Source of the DNA: Nocardia wallacei | Lineage (GTDB): Bacteria; Actinomycetota; Actinomycetes; Mycobacteriales; Mycobacteriaceae | Length of the DNA stretch: 36,780 nt | Direction: 5' to 3' | NCBI RefSeq assembly: GCF_029868745.1 | Contig: NZ_JARWOP010000193.1 | Span: 1 to 36,780 of the forward strand | Shown: positions 24,222 through 32,105 of the stretch, piece by piece | How the letters are laid out: each line of letters begins with the position of its first letter | Position numbering within the stretch: the stretch's first letter is position 1 | The notes under the pieces: generated by a model | Seen by the model: the letters and a program-made list of their open reading frames with translations, nothing else | Databases searched by the model: none | What the model was told of the DNA's origin: nothing | Made by a program: the position numbers and the translations under genes

Positions 24222-25088
24222 GTGGACCAGGTTGTTTTCGTCACCGGCGCGACCGGGCAGCAGGGCGGAGCCGTCGCGTACCGGCTCCTCGAGGACGGGT
24301 GGCGGGTGCGTGCGCTGACCCGGAACCCGGCCGGCGCCGCGGCGCGGGCGCTGGCGGCGGCGGGAGCCGAGATAGTCGCGGGCTCGCTGGAAGACCCGGC
24401 GGCGATAGAACGTGGGGTGGCCGGCGCGTACGGCGTCTTCAGCGTGCATCCCGGCCCCCTGACGCCGGACCGGGACGAGGCCAAGTCGGGCAAGGGCATT
24501 GCCGATGCCGCGCTGAAACATGGTGTGGCGCATCTGGTCTACAGCTCAGGCCTGGCGGCCGACCGGGGCGGGCAGGAGGCCAAGTGGGAGGTGGAGCGGT
24601 ATCTCGCCGAAATCGGTGTGCCGGTGACGATTCTGCGGCCGAGCTCGTTCATGGAGAATTTCGTCACGCAGTCGGCCACCGTCGGAGTGCGAGACGGTGC
24701 GTTGCGCACCGCCGCGGCCCCGCACGTGCGCCAGCAGTTCATCGCCCTCGACGACATCGGTGCCTTCGCGGCCCTCGCCCTGGCGCGACCCGGCGAATTC
24801 CGCGGCAGGACACTCGAATTGGTCGGCGACGCGCTGACGCCGCCCGAGGTCGCCGCGGAGATGAGCGCGGCCGTGGGGCGGACCATTCCCTACATCCAGC
24901 GGCCCATCGAGGAACTACGCCGCATCAACGAGCGCTTCGCCCGCGGCTACGAACTCATCAACAGCGGCGCCCTCGACGACATCGACGTGGACATCGCCGA
25001 ACTGCGCCGACTGCACCCCGGCCTGATGACCCTCCGGGACTGGCTGAAACACCGAGGCGCGCAACTACTCCGGCCGTTCCTGGGATGA
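24222..25088 (+). CDS. NmrA/HSCARG-like NAD(P)-binding protein
   Basis: The 288-residue protein is an atypical short-chain dehydrogenase fold. The dinucleotide-binding loop VFVTGATGQQGGAVA is at about residues 5-19 (GxxGxxG), and the basic residues in RALTRNP that follow suggest NADP(H). SSFMENF and QQFIALDDIGAFAALAL are typical of the NmrA family, whose members act as redox sensors or as reductases. GTG 24222 has GAGGAA 6-7 bases upstream. It is controlled, most likely, by the divergent TetR through the two operators between the genes. Its last 24 bases overlap the end of a convergent second TetR gene. Confidence 0.9.
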   Translation: MDQVVFVTGATGQQGGAVAYRLLEDGWRVRALTRNPAGAAARALAAAGAEIVAGSLEDPAAIERGVAGAYGVFSVHPGPLTPDRDEAKSGKGIADAALKHGVAHLVYSSGLAADRGGQEAKWEVERYLAEIGVPVTILRPSSFMENFVTQSATVGVRDGALRTAAAPHVRQQFIALDDIGAFAALALARPGEFRGRTLELVGDALTPPEVAAEMSAAVGRTIPYIQRPIEELRRINERFARGYELINSGALDDIDVDIAELRRLHPGLMTLRDWLKHRGAQLLRPFLG

Positions 25089-25772
25089 GCGAGGGGGTCC
25101 GTCGGTTCGCGACGGCGTGGTGAGCAGATCGATGACCGCCTTCGCCTCTTCGGTGGTCGGGGTGGGCAGGCTGCCCCGGCCGTGGATCAGGCCGATGCCC
25201 AGATAGACCATGGTCCCGGCGCGCAGCCGGGCCTGCGTCTCGTCGAAGCCGAGTTCCAGCATGGTCTGTTCGACGATGTCGAAGATCTTGCGTTCCAGGG
25301 CCCGGACCGCGCCCGCCACCTTCGGATCGTTGCGCGCCCACTCGCGGACGGTGGCCTCGACGATCCAGGTGCTCTGGTCGACCAGCAGCGATGTCATGTT
25401 CTCGATGCGCTGCTCGACGGGGATGGAGTCGACGGCGCCGAGCGCGCGGACGGCGTCGGCCTGCACGGCGCTCCATCGGTCGGCCATGGCCTCCATCAGC
25501 TGCCGGATGTCGTCGAAATGCCAGTAGAAGCTGCCCTTCGTCACCCCCAGTTCGCTGCACAGCCGCGGAATCCTGATGGCGCCCACGCCCTCTCGGGCCA
25601 GCAGTGCGAGTGCGCCGTCGACCCAGTCGTCGTAGGAGAGTCGCGGCGTGCGGCTGCGGCCGCGTCGCTGCGCCTCGGCCTTCTTCGAGCGGCGCGGGCG
25701 AGCGGCGGAAACCGGCTCGCCCGGGGACGGTGTCCCGGCGGCCGGTTCGGGGGGAACGTCTGCGGCTGCCAC
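25065..25772 (-). CDS. TetR family transcriptional regulator
   Basis: The 235-residue protein has a long Pro/Arg-rich N-terminal extension (about 1-43, PRRSKKAEAQRRGRSRTPR) before the TetR helix-turn-helix (about 46-95, with LCSELGVTKGSFYWHF). The extension is charged and probably flexible. The ligand domain is helical. GTG 25772 has only a weak ribosome binding site, so the true start could be further in. The 3' end overlaps the NmrA-like gene by 24 bases on the opposite strand. Target unknown. Confidence 0.87.
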   Translation of the reverse strand: MAAADVPPEPAAGTPSPGEPVSAARPRRSKKAEAQRRGRSRTPRLSYDDWVDGALALLAREGVGAIRIPRLCSELGVTKGSFYWHFDDIRQLMEAMADRWSAVQADAVRALGAVDSIPVEQRIENMTSLLVDQSTWIVEATVREWARNDPKVAGAVRALERKIFDIVEQTMLELGFDETQARLRAGTMVYLGIGLIHGRGSLPTPTTEEAKAVIDLLTTPSRTDGPPRSSQERPE

Positions 25773-25876
25773 GCCTCGATGCTAGGTCAGCGGCCCGGCG
25801 GGGTCGGAGACGGCCGGGTGATTCGCCGCGTTCTCGAAGGCGGCCGAAGCCGGCCCCGCCGGGTCGTCGGGCGAGG

Positions 25877-26674
25877 TCAGGGCTTCCGCGCCACCCCGCC
25901 GTAGGCGGCGATATCGCGCAGACCGGCCAGTTCGTGCTCGGGCCGACGCCAGTGGGTGATCTTCCCGAAGCCCGGCTCGAGCAGTTCGTAGCCCTCGAAG
26001 ACCGCGCGCAGTTGCTCCTGGGTGCGCGGATAGTACGGCGCACCACCGGATTTCGCGTATTCCTCACACATCGCCACGTAGGTGGGGCTGTCCACGGTGC
26101 CGTCCCAGTACACCAGGTGACTGCCGGAAGGTACCGAGTCCAGCACGGTGTGGACGATGCGCAGCAGGTCGTCGTAGGTGCGGGCGTGCCCGAGCACGCC
26201 CATGAACATCACGCCGATCGGCTGGGTGAAGTTCAGGATGTTCTTGGCGTCGGCGACGATCTGCTCCGGCTCGTGGAAGTCGGACTCGATGTAGGTGGTG
26301 ACGCCCTCGTGGGTCGTGCTGGTCAGCAATGCCCGCGCGTGAGTGAGAACCAGAGGGTCGTTGTCCACGTAGACGATTCGGGCATCCGGGACGATACTCT
26401 GGGCCACCTGGTGGGTGTTCTGCATGGTGGGCAGCCCGGTGCCGATGTCGAGGAACTGCCGGATGCCGACGTCCTGCGCCAGGTGGGTGACCGCGCGGAT
26501 GAGGAAACGCCGGCTCTCGGTCGCCATGGTGCCGATGTCGGGGTCGATCTGCAGGCTGGCGTCGCCGACCTCGCGATCGATGTCGTAATTGTCCTTACCG
26601 CCCATCCAGTAGTTCCAGATCCGGGCGGAATGCGGTATGTCGGTGCGGATCTCGGTGTTGTGCCCTGTCGGCAT
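25877..26674 (-). CDS. SAM-dependent methyltransferase, DUF574 family
   Basis: The 265-residue protein begins with the family signature IWNYWMGGKDNYDID (about 19-33). The SAM-binding motif FLDIGTGLPT follows at about 74-83, and the acidic strand VYVDNDPLVL after it. This matches the actinobacterial DUF574 (Methyltransf_19) family, which is very numerous in Nocardia, Streptomyces and mycobacteria; substrates are mostly unknown. ATG 26674 is preceded by GGAGC about 8 bases upstream. A candidate promoter is at 26738-26766. Confidence 0.92.
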   Translation of the reverse strand: MPTGHNTEIRTDIPHSARIWNYWMGGKDNYDIDREVGDASLQIDPDIGTMATESRRFLIRAVTHLAQDVGIRQFLDIGTGLPTMQNTHQVAQSIVPDARIVYVDNDPLVLTHARALLTSTTHEGVTTYIESDFHEPEQIVADAKNILNFTQPIGVMFMGVLGHARTYDDLLRIVHTVLDSVPSGSHLVYWDGTVDSPTYVAMCEEYAKSGGAPYYPRTQEQLRAVFEGYELLEPGFGKITHWRRPEHELAGLRDIAAYGGVARKP

Positions 26675-26737
26675 ATGGGTCGGCTCCTCGTCGAGGTCCC
26701 GGAACCGTGCCGCCGCGCGGGAGGCACGAACGGGGTC

Positions 26738-26766
26738 GTTATCTGATCTGTCCAGTGACAGTACAA
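26738..26766 (-). promoter_or_regulatory. Candidate promoter of the DUF574 methyltransferase gene
   Basis: Read on the minus strand, TTGTAC (26766-26761) and GATAAC (26743-26738) are spaced 17 bases apart. The spacer holds a short inverted repeat, CTGTC/GACAG (26748-26761), which could be an operator. It lies 64 bases upstream of the start codon. Confidence 0.45.
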
Positions 26767-26956
26767 GATTCGACGCGGGTCGACAGCGGATCGCGGACCG
26801 TTAGCTGTCGGTTGCCCGGGGCGCGCACGACGCGGATCAGCAAACCCGCGGCGACGGATTCCGGCCCGGAAACCGATGCTTTCGGCTCGATCGCTCCATC
26901 GAACGTCGGCTCGACACGACGGCGGGCGCACGACCTCCGCGGTTGCCTGTCGACTG

Positions 26957-29554
26957 TCAGCGCACGTTGCCGGAGGAAGCGGCCGTGTATTCGCTGCGGA
27001 CTCGCGCGATCGTGTCTTTGGGTATGTGGCCGATGATGTCGTCCCGTGACGATATTGCCAGTTTTCGAAGAACCGAGGCCAATTGGGAATCGATCGTTCT
27101 GGTCGATTTTCCGCGGCGGGTGGCGATGGCTCTGTTGCTCCATCCCGCCGCCGCCAGGACAGCGACTTCTCTTTCGGCGCGGGTAAGCTGATGCCATAGC
27201 GATCTCGTCTCGACGGCATCGGATCTGCTTATGGTGTATGTGCCCAATGCCAGATGTTGCACCTCGTTCGATTCGGGACGAAGGCGCGCGCCTTGGGCTT
27301 TCGCTTCGGCGTAGGCCTCGGAGCCCAAGATTTTCTGGGCTGTCACAATAGCCTTGGCGGACTCGGTCGCGAACGGTCTCAACTTCTCGATGTGGATTCC
27401 GATCACTTCCCGCTGTACTTCGAGACCTCCGCTGAGTTGGGCGATTTCGGTGGCCCAGGCCACGAGCTGGGCACGGCTGGTGCTGCTGTCGGTGATCGAG
27501 TCATCGATCATTCGAGCCAGCGACCACGCTCGCAACTGAGCTGCCCACAGACTGGTCCAAGGATCGCCCGCGGAAAGTAGGTAGGTCAGCGCCCGCCGTT
27601 GGAACAGCAGTGCCTCGGTGGGATCGCCGTTCTTCGTCAAGGCGATCGACCAGCTCATATGAGCCCAGGATGTGAGCCACGCCGCCCCTGACGCGGTGGC
27701 CCGTTCGAGGCTGTCGTGCGAGAGTTTCAACGCTTGTTCGGGCGGTCCCAGCAGACAAGCCGCCAGTACTTCGAATGCGCGGCTCATGGCCTCGCCTCTC
27801 GGATCGCCGGTTTCGGAGAACTTTCGTCGAGCGCGCCCGAGGACGGTGACGGCTCGTGCGTCACTGCGGGCCAACAGCAATTCGGTGCCCCATGCCAGTT
27901 CGACGGCGGCCGGTAGTCCGACGTCGGTCTCGGGCTCTGCCGGTGTGCACACGCTCCCACTGCCGGTTTCGCGGAGACTGGTGAAGATACAGTCTCCCAG
28001 CAACGCTTCGGCGTCGTAGGACTCTCCCTGGCACAGGGTGACCCATACAAGCAAGGCCATGGCCCCGATTCGGAGTTCGGCGGTTTGCGGCGTCAGTCCT
28101 CGACTTGCTCGCAGCGCGCGCTCGGTCCACAGGCGCATCTCGCGGAATGAGCCGGTGAACAGAGGCAGTCGCAGGGTGAGTAGCGCGGTACAGATTTCCA
28201 GCCCGATCACCGCTTCTTCCGGGGTATCGATGCTGGTCTCGATCGCAGTCAAGATGTTGTCCCATGCCGCCCGAGTCTCGGCCAGCAGGTCGTGCTCGGC
28301 GGGGCCGAGCCAGGTCGCCGCCGCGTTTACGACTTTGTCGCGGTAATAGCGGCGATGTTGTCCGGCAAGCCGGCTGGGCTCATCGATTGCTGCGGTGGAA
28401 CGCTTGCGGAGCCGCTGCTGGGCGAATACGCGCAGGCTCTCCAGCATCGAATACCGTACGGTGCTGGGCGTCATATGGACCGAGACCAGCGATTTATCTA
28501 CGAGTCGTTCGAGCAGACGCTCGATCTCGCGGCGCTCCAGGGTCACATCGGAATTGCTGCCGACACCGAGGGCGCTATTTTCGTCGCAGGCGTACGAGTC
28601 GTCGGCACAGATTTCCTGTATCGCATCGAGAGAGGCTCCGCCGTCCCGAAAACCGTCGCCGTCGATATCTTCGGGATTGGCGGCATAGCCCGCGGCGAAA
28701 ACCGACAGCCGGTCGAAGAGTAGACGCTCTTTGTCGCTACACAGGTTGTACGACCAAGCGATGACGTCGGTGACCGCTCGATGCCGCGATTCGGTTCCTT
28801 CGGCCGGCCCACGCGACCAGTGCAATCGCGCGTCGTCGTCGTGGCCGGTGAGCCCCTGCAGGACCATCGTCAACGGCTGATATCGCAATCGTGCAGCTGC
28901 CAGTTGGATATACAGCGGGTGGTTGTTGATGCGGCGACAGATCGCTGTCGCCGTGGGCTCGTCCGCTCCTGAGATGGTTCGGCCGGTGAGCTCGGCCCGA
29001 TAGCGAAAGAGCGTCAGCGCGTGTCGGTGCGGCAGTGGCGGCACGGTGATCAGGTGTTCGTCGCTCCAGCCCAGGGCTTCGCGGCTGGTCGCCAGGATGG
29101 TCAACCCCGGGATGGAGTCGAGGAGGTCAGCGCTGAGGCGAGCAGCTCCGGCGAGGACGTGTTCACAGTTGTCGAGTACCAGGATGGTTCGCGGCACTCG
29201 CCCGTTCGAGTCGACGCGGGTGAACGTATCGACCAGTGCCTCTTCTGCCGTTCGCCCGGAGTAATCGGAGGGGACCACAGTGTGCGCGGCCTCTTCCGCG
29301 ACAGTGACCACATCCGAGCCTGCCGCCAGACGCGACAGCCGCACCCAGCACACTCGCGCCTGGTTCCGGAACCGGTTCACGGTCTCGGCGGCCAGGCGGG
29401 TTTTCCCGATACCACCCACACCGACGAGAGTGATCATCCGCGCCGGCGTCAGAAGAAGAGCGCTGATATCTTCCAGTTCACGATCGCGCCCGAAGAAACC
29501 GGGGGCGGGTGATGGAGCGCCGCCGACCCGTTTCGGGCGCCGAGAATACACCAT
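26957..29554 (-). CDS. Large ATP-binding LuxR-family regulator (NB-ARC/TPR type)
   Basis: The 865-residue protein is a signal-transduction ATPase. The N-terminal NTPase has Walker A GVGGIGKT at about 45-52, Walker B TILVLDNCEH near 122-131 and the LATSREALG sensor motif. A helical, TPR-like middle region follows (about 380-780). The C-terminus is a LuxR helix-turn-helix (about 790-850, LTRAEREVAVLAAAGWSNRA with later STRTIDSQLASVLRKL). The architecture is that of the LuxR/AfsR-like ATPases common in actinobacteria, often near secondary-metabolite genes. ATG 29554 has GGAAG about 9 bases upstream. The only biosynthetic neighbour is a FabH-like gene encoded just upstream on the same strand. Confidence 0.9.
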   Translation of the reverse strand: MVYSRRPKRVGGAPSPAPGFFGRDRELEDISALLLTPARMITLVGVGGIGKTRLAAETVNRFRNQARVCWVRLSRLAAGSDVVTVAEEAAHTVVPSDYSGRTAEEALVDTFTRVDSNGRVPRTILVLDNCEHVLAGAARLSADLLDSIPGLTILATSREALGWSDEHLITVPPLPHRHALTLFRYRAELTGRTISGADEPTATAICRRINNHPLYIQLAAARLRYQPLTMVLQGLTGHDDDARLHWSRGPAEGTESRHRAVTDVIAWSYNLCSDKERLLFDRLSVFAAGYAANPEDIDGDGFRDGGASLDAIQEICADDSYACDENSALGVGSNSDVTLERREIERLLERLVDKSLVSVHMTPSTVRYSMLESLRVFAQQRLRKRSTAAIDEPSRLAGQHRRYYRDKVVNAAATWLGPAEHDLLAETRAAWDNILTAIETSIDTPEEAVIGLEICTALLTLRLPLFTGSFREMRLWTERALRASRGLTPQTAELRIGAMALLVWVTLCQGESYDAEALLGDCIFTSLRETGSGSVCTPAEPETDVGLPAAVELAWGTELLLARSDARAVTVLGRARRKFSETGDPRGEAMSRAFEVLAACLLGPPEQALKLSHDSLERATASGAAWLTSWAHMSWSIALTKNGDPTEALLFQRRALTYLLSAGDPWTSLWAAQLRAWSLARMIDDSITDSSTSRAQLVAWATEIAQLSGGLEVQREVIGIHIEKLRPFATESAKAIVTAQKILGSEAYAEAKAQGARLRPESNEVQHLALGTYTISRSDAVETRSLWHQLTRAEREVAVLAAAGWSNRAIATRRGKSTRTIDSQLASVLRKLAISSRDDIIGHIPKDTIARVRSEYTAASSGNVR

Positions 29555-29698
29555 ATGACCGTACTTCCTACAGAAAGCGCTTCACCACATGTCGATCGAT
29601 GCGCTCTGAAAGTAAATCATATAGTTACCGGGCCGTCGACATGACCGATTGCAGCGATCCGTGTGCCGGGTCGGCGCCGTAGCCGGCCCGCAGCCCCG

Positions 29699-30799
29699 TT
29701 ACAAACGAATCACGTGTGCACCGTATTGGAAGTTCGCGCCTATTGTCGCGATGACGACCGGGTCGCCGCTGCCGAGTACAACACGACCCGCACGTACCTC
29801 CTCCGCGAGGAGTATCAAAACGCTCGCCGCGGAGGTGTTTCCATATCGGTCCACGTTCGTCGGCATGCGTTCTGATTCGATACCCGTCGCGGCTGCGAGC
29901 TTCTCGATCAGGCGAAGATTGGCCTGATGTACGAAAATCCGCGTCATATCGTCCAGACTCACGCGAGCGCCACCGACTACGTGATCGATGGCTTTCTTCA
30001 GCACGGGCACATACGCTTCCGCTACCCGTTTTCCGACGACGTGGAACGCATGGTCGCCCGGTAACGTACCGGGCATCCCGGCCGGCCGCAGATTTCCGCC
30101 TCCTGCCATCGAAGCGATCTCGAAATACTCATTGACGGTGAGGGAAGAAACCATATCTGAACAACTATCGTCGCCCACCGCCTCCAAGACGACCGCACCA
30201 GCCCCGTCACCGAAGAGTAAAGGCGTGAGAAACGCCTCCACCTCACCGCCGTCGAACGGGATCGCTCCCGCATAAACTGTTCGGTCGTAGAGCGGTGACA
30301 TCGCATGAGTGACGACAACGGCGATGTGCTGCCGTTTCCCCCCTATCAAGAGCTCTTTGGCCCACTGTAAACAAAATGCGGCGCCCCCGCAGCCGACGTC
30401 CACCTGCAGCACCGTCGCATCTGTCCGCATGCCCAGGCGGTGGTGAATCATCTGCGCGTCGCTGCCGAAATGCAGCAGGTCCGGCGTGCACGTGCCGTAG
30501 ACCAGTCCATCGAGCCTATCCGGTTCGATGCCTGCGCGCTCCAACGCTTCAATGAGTGCCCGTTCCGCAAGGGTCCCGGCTGGGCCAGGCGGTCGACCGT
30601 ACCCCGCCGGTACCACTGCCCGACCGGTCCGATTATCGATATCGAAGAAGAACCGGCGCTCCCGGATGCCCGTCTTCTGCTCGAATTCCGCCGCAGTCCA
30701 ATGTTTCTTCTTCGGACCCGGAAAGATTTCGAGCAGTCGATCGTTATCGATAACCAAAGGCGGAACCGACGCGCCGGTGCCGACGATACGTGCCTTCAC
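29699..30799 (-). CDS. FabH-like 3-oxoacyl-ACP synthase III
   Basis: The 366-residue protein has the thiolase-fold KAS III pattern. The catalytic triad is C137 in DVGCGGAAF, H291 in IFVHQANLRLIE and N321 in DRYGNTSAAS. LLFGDGAGAVVLE and the final ATIGANFQYGAHVIRL are also typical. It resembles FabH and the KAS III-like enzymes that start or release polyketide and fatty-acid chains; no acyl carrier protein or other synthase gene lies near it. The true substrate is open. GTG 30799 is preferred because CGGAG sits 6 bases upstream; the frame continues upstream without homology. Confidence 0.9.
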   Translation of the reverse strand: MKARIVGTGASVPPLVIDNDRLLEIFPGPKKKHWTAAEFEQKTGIRERRFFFDIDNRTGRAVVPAGYGRPPGPAGTLAERALIEALERAGIEPDRLDGLVYGTCTPDLLHFGSDAQMIHHRLGMRTDATVLQVDVGCGGAAFCLQWAKELLIGGKRQHIAVVVTHAMSPLYDRTVYAGAIPFDGGEVEAFLTPLLFGDGAGAVVLEAVGDDSCSDMVSSLTVNEYFEIASMAGGGNLRPAGMPGTLPGDHAFHVVGKRVAEAYVPVLKKAIDHVVGGARVSLDDMTRIFVHQANLRLIEKLAAATGIESERMPTNVDRYGNTSAASVLILLAEEVRAGRVVLGSGDPVVIATIGANFQYGAHVIRL

Positions 30800-31187
30800 T
30801 GTGTACTCCGAACTCGGTGGATAAAGCCGGGCATCGCCGGCGCTCGATGGATCACATGAGCAATCACAGTGATGAAACCATGCAGACTGGTTGGAACCAT
30901 TTCTCGATCGCGACATGATGCGAAAGGCGCGCAGACTTGACGAATAGCCGTGCGACTGCTAACAGATCGGTCTGTTCGGTCACTATTGCGATCATCAGGG
31001 GCCCATGGGGGTGTTGCCGACCGTGACTACGCACGCCTCACGACATCACCTCCCTGGAGCGGCGTTAGGTAGCACGGATGCGTATGCCTTCGGCAACTTA
31101 CCGATGCGAGCTTGTGGGGTGCCGGTCCATTTTCGGGTGCGCAGGAAAGCAGGTTCGTGCTGCTGGCTCAGCCGATGGGAGGAAGCT
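30800..31187. other. Intergenic region between divergent FabH-like and LysR-like genes
   Basis: No gene is seen in these 388 bases. They should carry promoters for both neighbours. The clearest signal is the inverted repeat at 30961-30976, described separately. Frames that remain open here have no recognisable product. Confidence 0.5.
30961..30976. promoter_or_regulatory. Inverted repeat, TetR-type operator candidate
   Basis: AACAGA TCGG TCTGTT is a perfect 6-base inverted repeat with a 4-base centre. Its ACAGA/TCTGT arms are of the kind bound by TetR-family repressors. It sits 162 bases upstream of the FabH-like start and 212 bases upstream of the LysR-like start. No TetR gene is adjacent. 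Confidence 0.45.
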
Positions 31188-31523
31188 GTGGAGATCGAGT
31201 CACTCCGCTGGGTCGTCACTTTGTCCGAGGAACTGCATTTCGGGCGGGCATCGCAGCTCCACTACGTCTCGGCAGGTCACTTCGGCAGACAGATCCAACG
31301 GCTCGAACGCCAACTGGGTGTTCGGCTCTTCGACCGCACCAGCCGAAGGGTGACTCTGACCCCGGCCGGGCAACGAGTCGTTGTACACGCTCGACGGGTT
31401 CTGGCCACGCTCGAGGAGTTGCGGAACAGCGCCGAACCGACGTCGCCGCCCGCGTCCGACGACTCCGCAACAGCCGAAGCGTCGTCGCCGGACCCGGATC
31501 CGAGCGGACGACCTGCAGCCTGA
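31188..31523 (+). CDS. LysR-type DNA-binding domain without effector domain
   Basis: The 111-residue product is a LysR-type winged helix-turn-helix: EIESLRWVVTLSEELHFGRA, then LHYVSAGHFGRQIQRLERQLG and RLFDRTSRRVTLTPAG, ending with the linker helix ARRVLATLEELRN. Full LysR regulators have about 300 residues; here the usual effector-binding domain is absent and the frame ends in a Ser/Pro/Asp-rich tail. No other frame downstream resumes the domain. It is either a truncated gene or a stand-alone DNA-binding protein. GTG 31188 has GGGAGGAAG about 5 bases upstream. It is divergent from the FabH-like gene. Confidence 0.75.
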   Translation: MEIESLRWVVTLSEELHFGRASQLHYVSAGHFGRQIQRLERQLGVRLFDRTSRRVTLTPAGQRVVVHARRVLATLEELRNSAEPTSPPASDDSATAEASSPDPDPSGRPAA

Positions 31524-31629
31524 CCCGCCGGCTCGCGGAATTGCCTGTCGGCACCGCTACCTATCACAGACCGGAAGCATGCGCCGAGCCCATTGTGACT
31601 CACCTGGCACATGATCGCGGTGATTGTCC

Positions 31630-32004
31630 ATGGTGGACTTGGAACGAAGGCCGAGGGCGCCGGCACGTATGGAGGAGTTCGTCGATATGGCCGAGGAATT
31701 TATGCAGGATCCGCAGGATATGCGGAAACAAGGCGATGTCGATCGGGCTGGGAGCGGACCGGCGTATGAGCAGGCAGCGGGGGATCCCGTGTGGGAGGCC
31801 GAATTCGAGAACATGTTCGGTAAGGCGGCTAACCCATTCCGCATGTACGTCCGGGAGTACCTTCTGGAGCGTAGTAGCGGCTACAACGCGGTGGGAGACG
31901 GCAGAATCGCCATGCGCGATGGCCGCTATGCCGCTGCCGAAACGTTCGAGGCCGCGGATGCCGAGGGTGCCGCAGCAGTGCGAAGGGCGATCCCGGAGGC
32001 ATGA
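31630..32004 (+). CDS. Hypothetical protein, about 124 residues
   Basis: I do not recognise a family. The sequence is helical and charged, with the acidic stretch MEEFVDMAEEFMQDP, and ends in a helix, GDGRIAMRDGRYAAAETFEA, that recalls small ESX-associated proteins. There is no signal peptide and no cysteine. ATG 31630 is a weak choice with no clear ribosome binding site; TTG 31624, GTG 31633 and ATG 31669 are alternatives. It precedes, in the same direction and by 101 bases, a large lectin-like protein that looks ESX-secreted, so the two may be co-transcribed and act together (inference). Confidence 0.6.
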   Translation: MVDLERRPRAPARMEEFVDMAEEFMQDPQDMRKQGDVDRAGSGPAYEQAAGDPVWEAEFENMFGKAANPFRMYVREYLLERSSGYNAVGDGRIAMRDGRYAAAETFEAADAEGAAAVRRAIPEA

Positions 32005-32105
32005 TTCGGCAGTGCGATTGGTGGTGGCGTATCAGTGGTATTCATAATGTCTGGACGGGGCGCGCAGGTATCTGCGTGCCGCACCGGTGATCAGGGATTG
32101 TAGCG

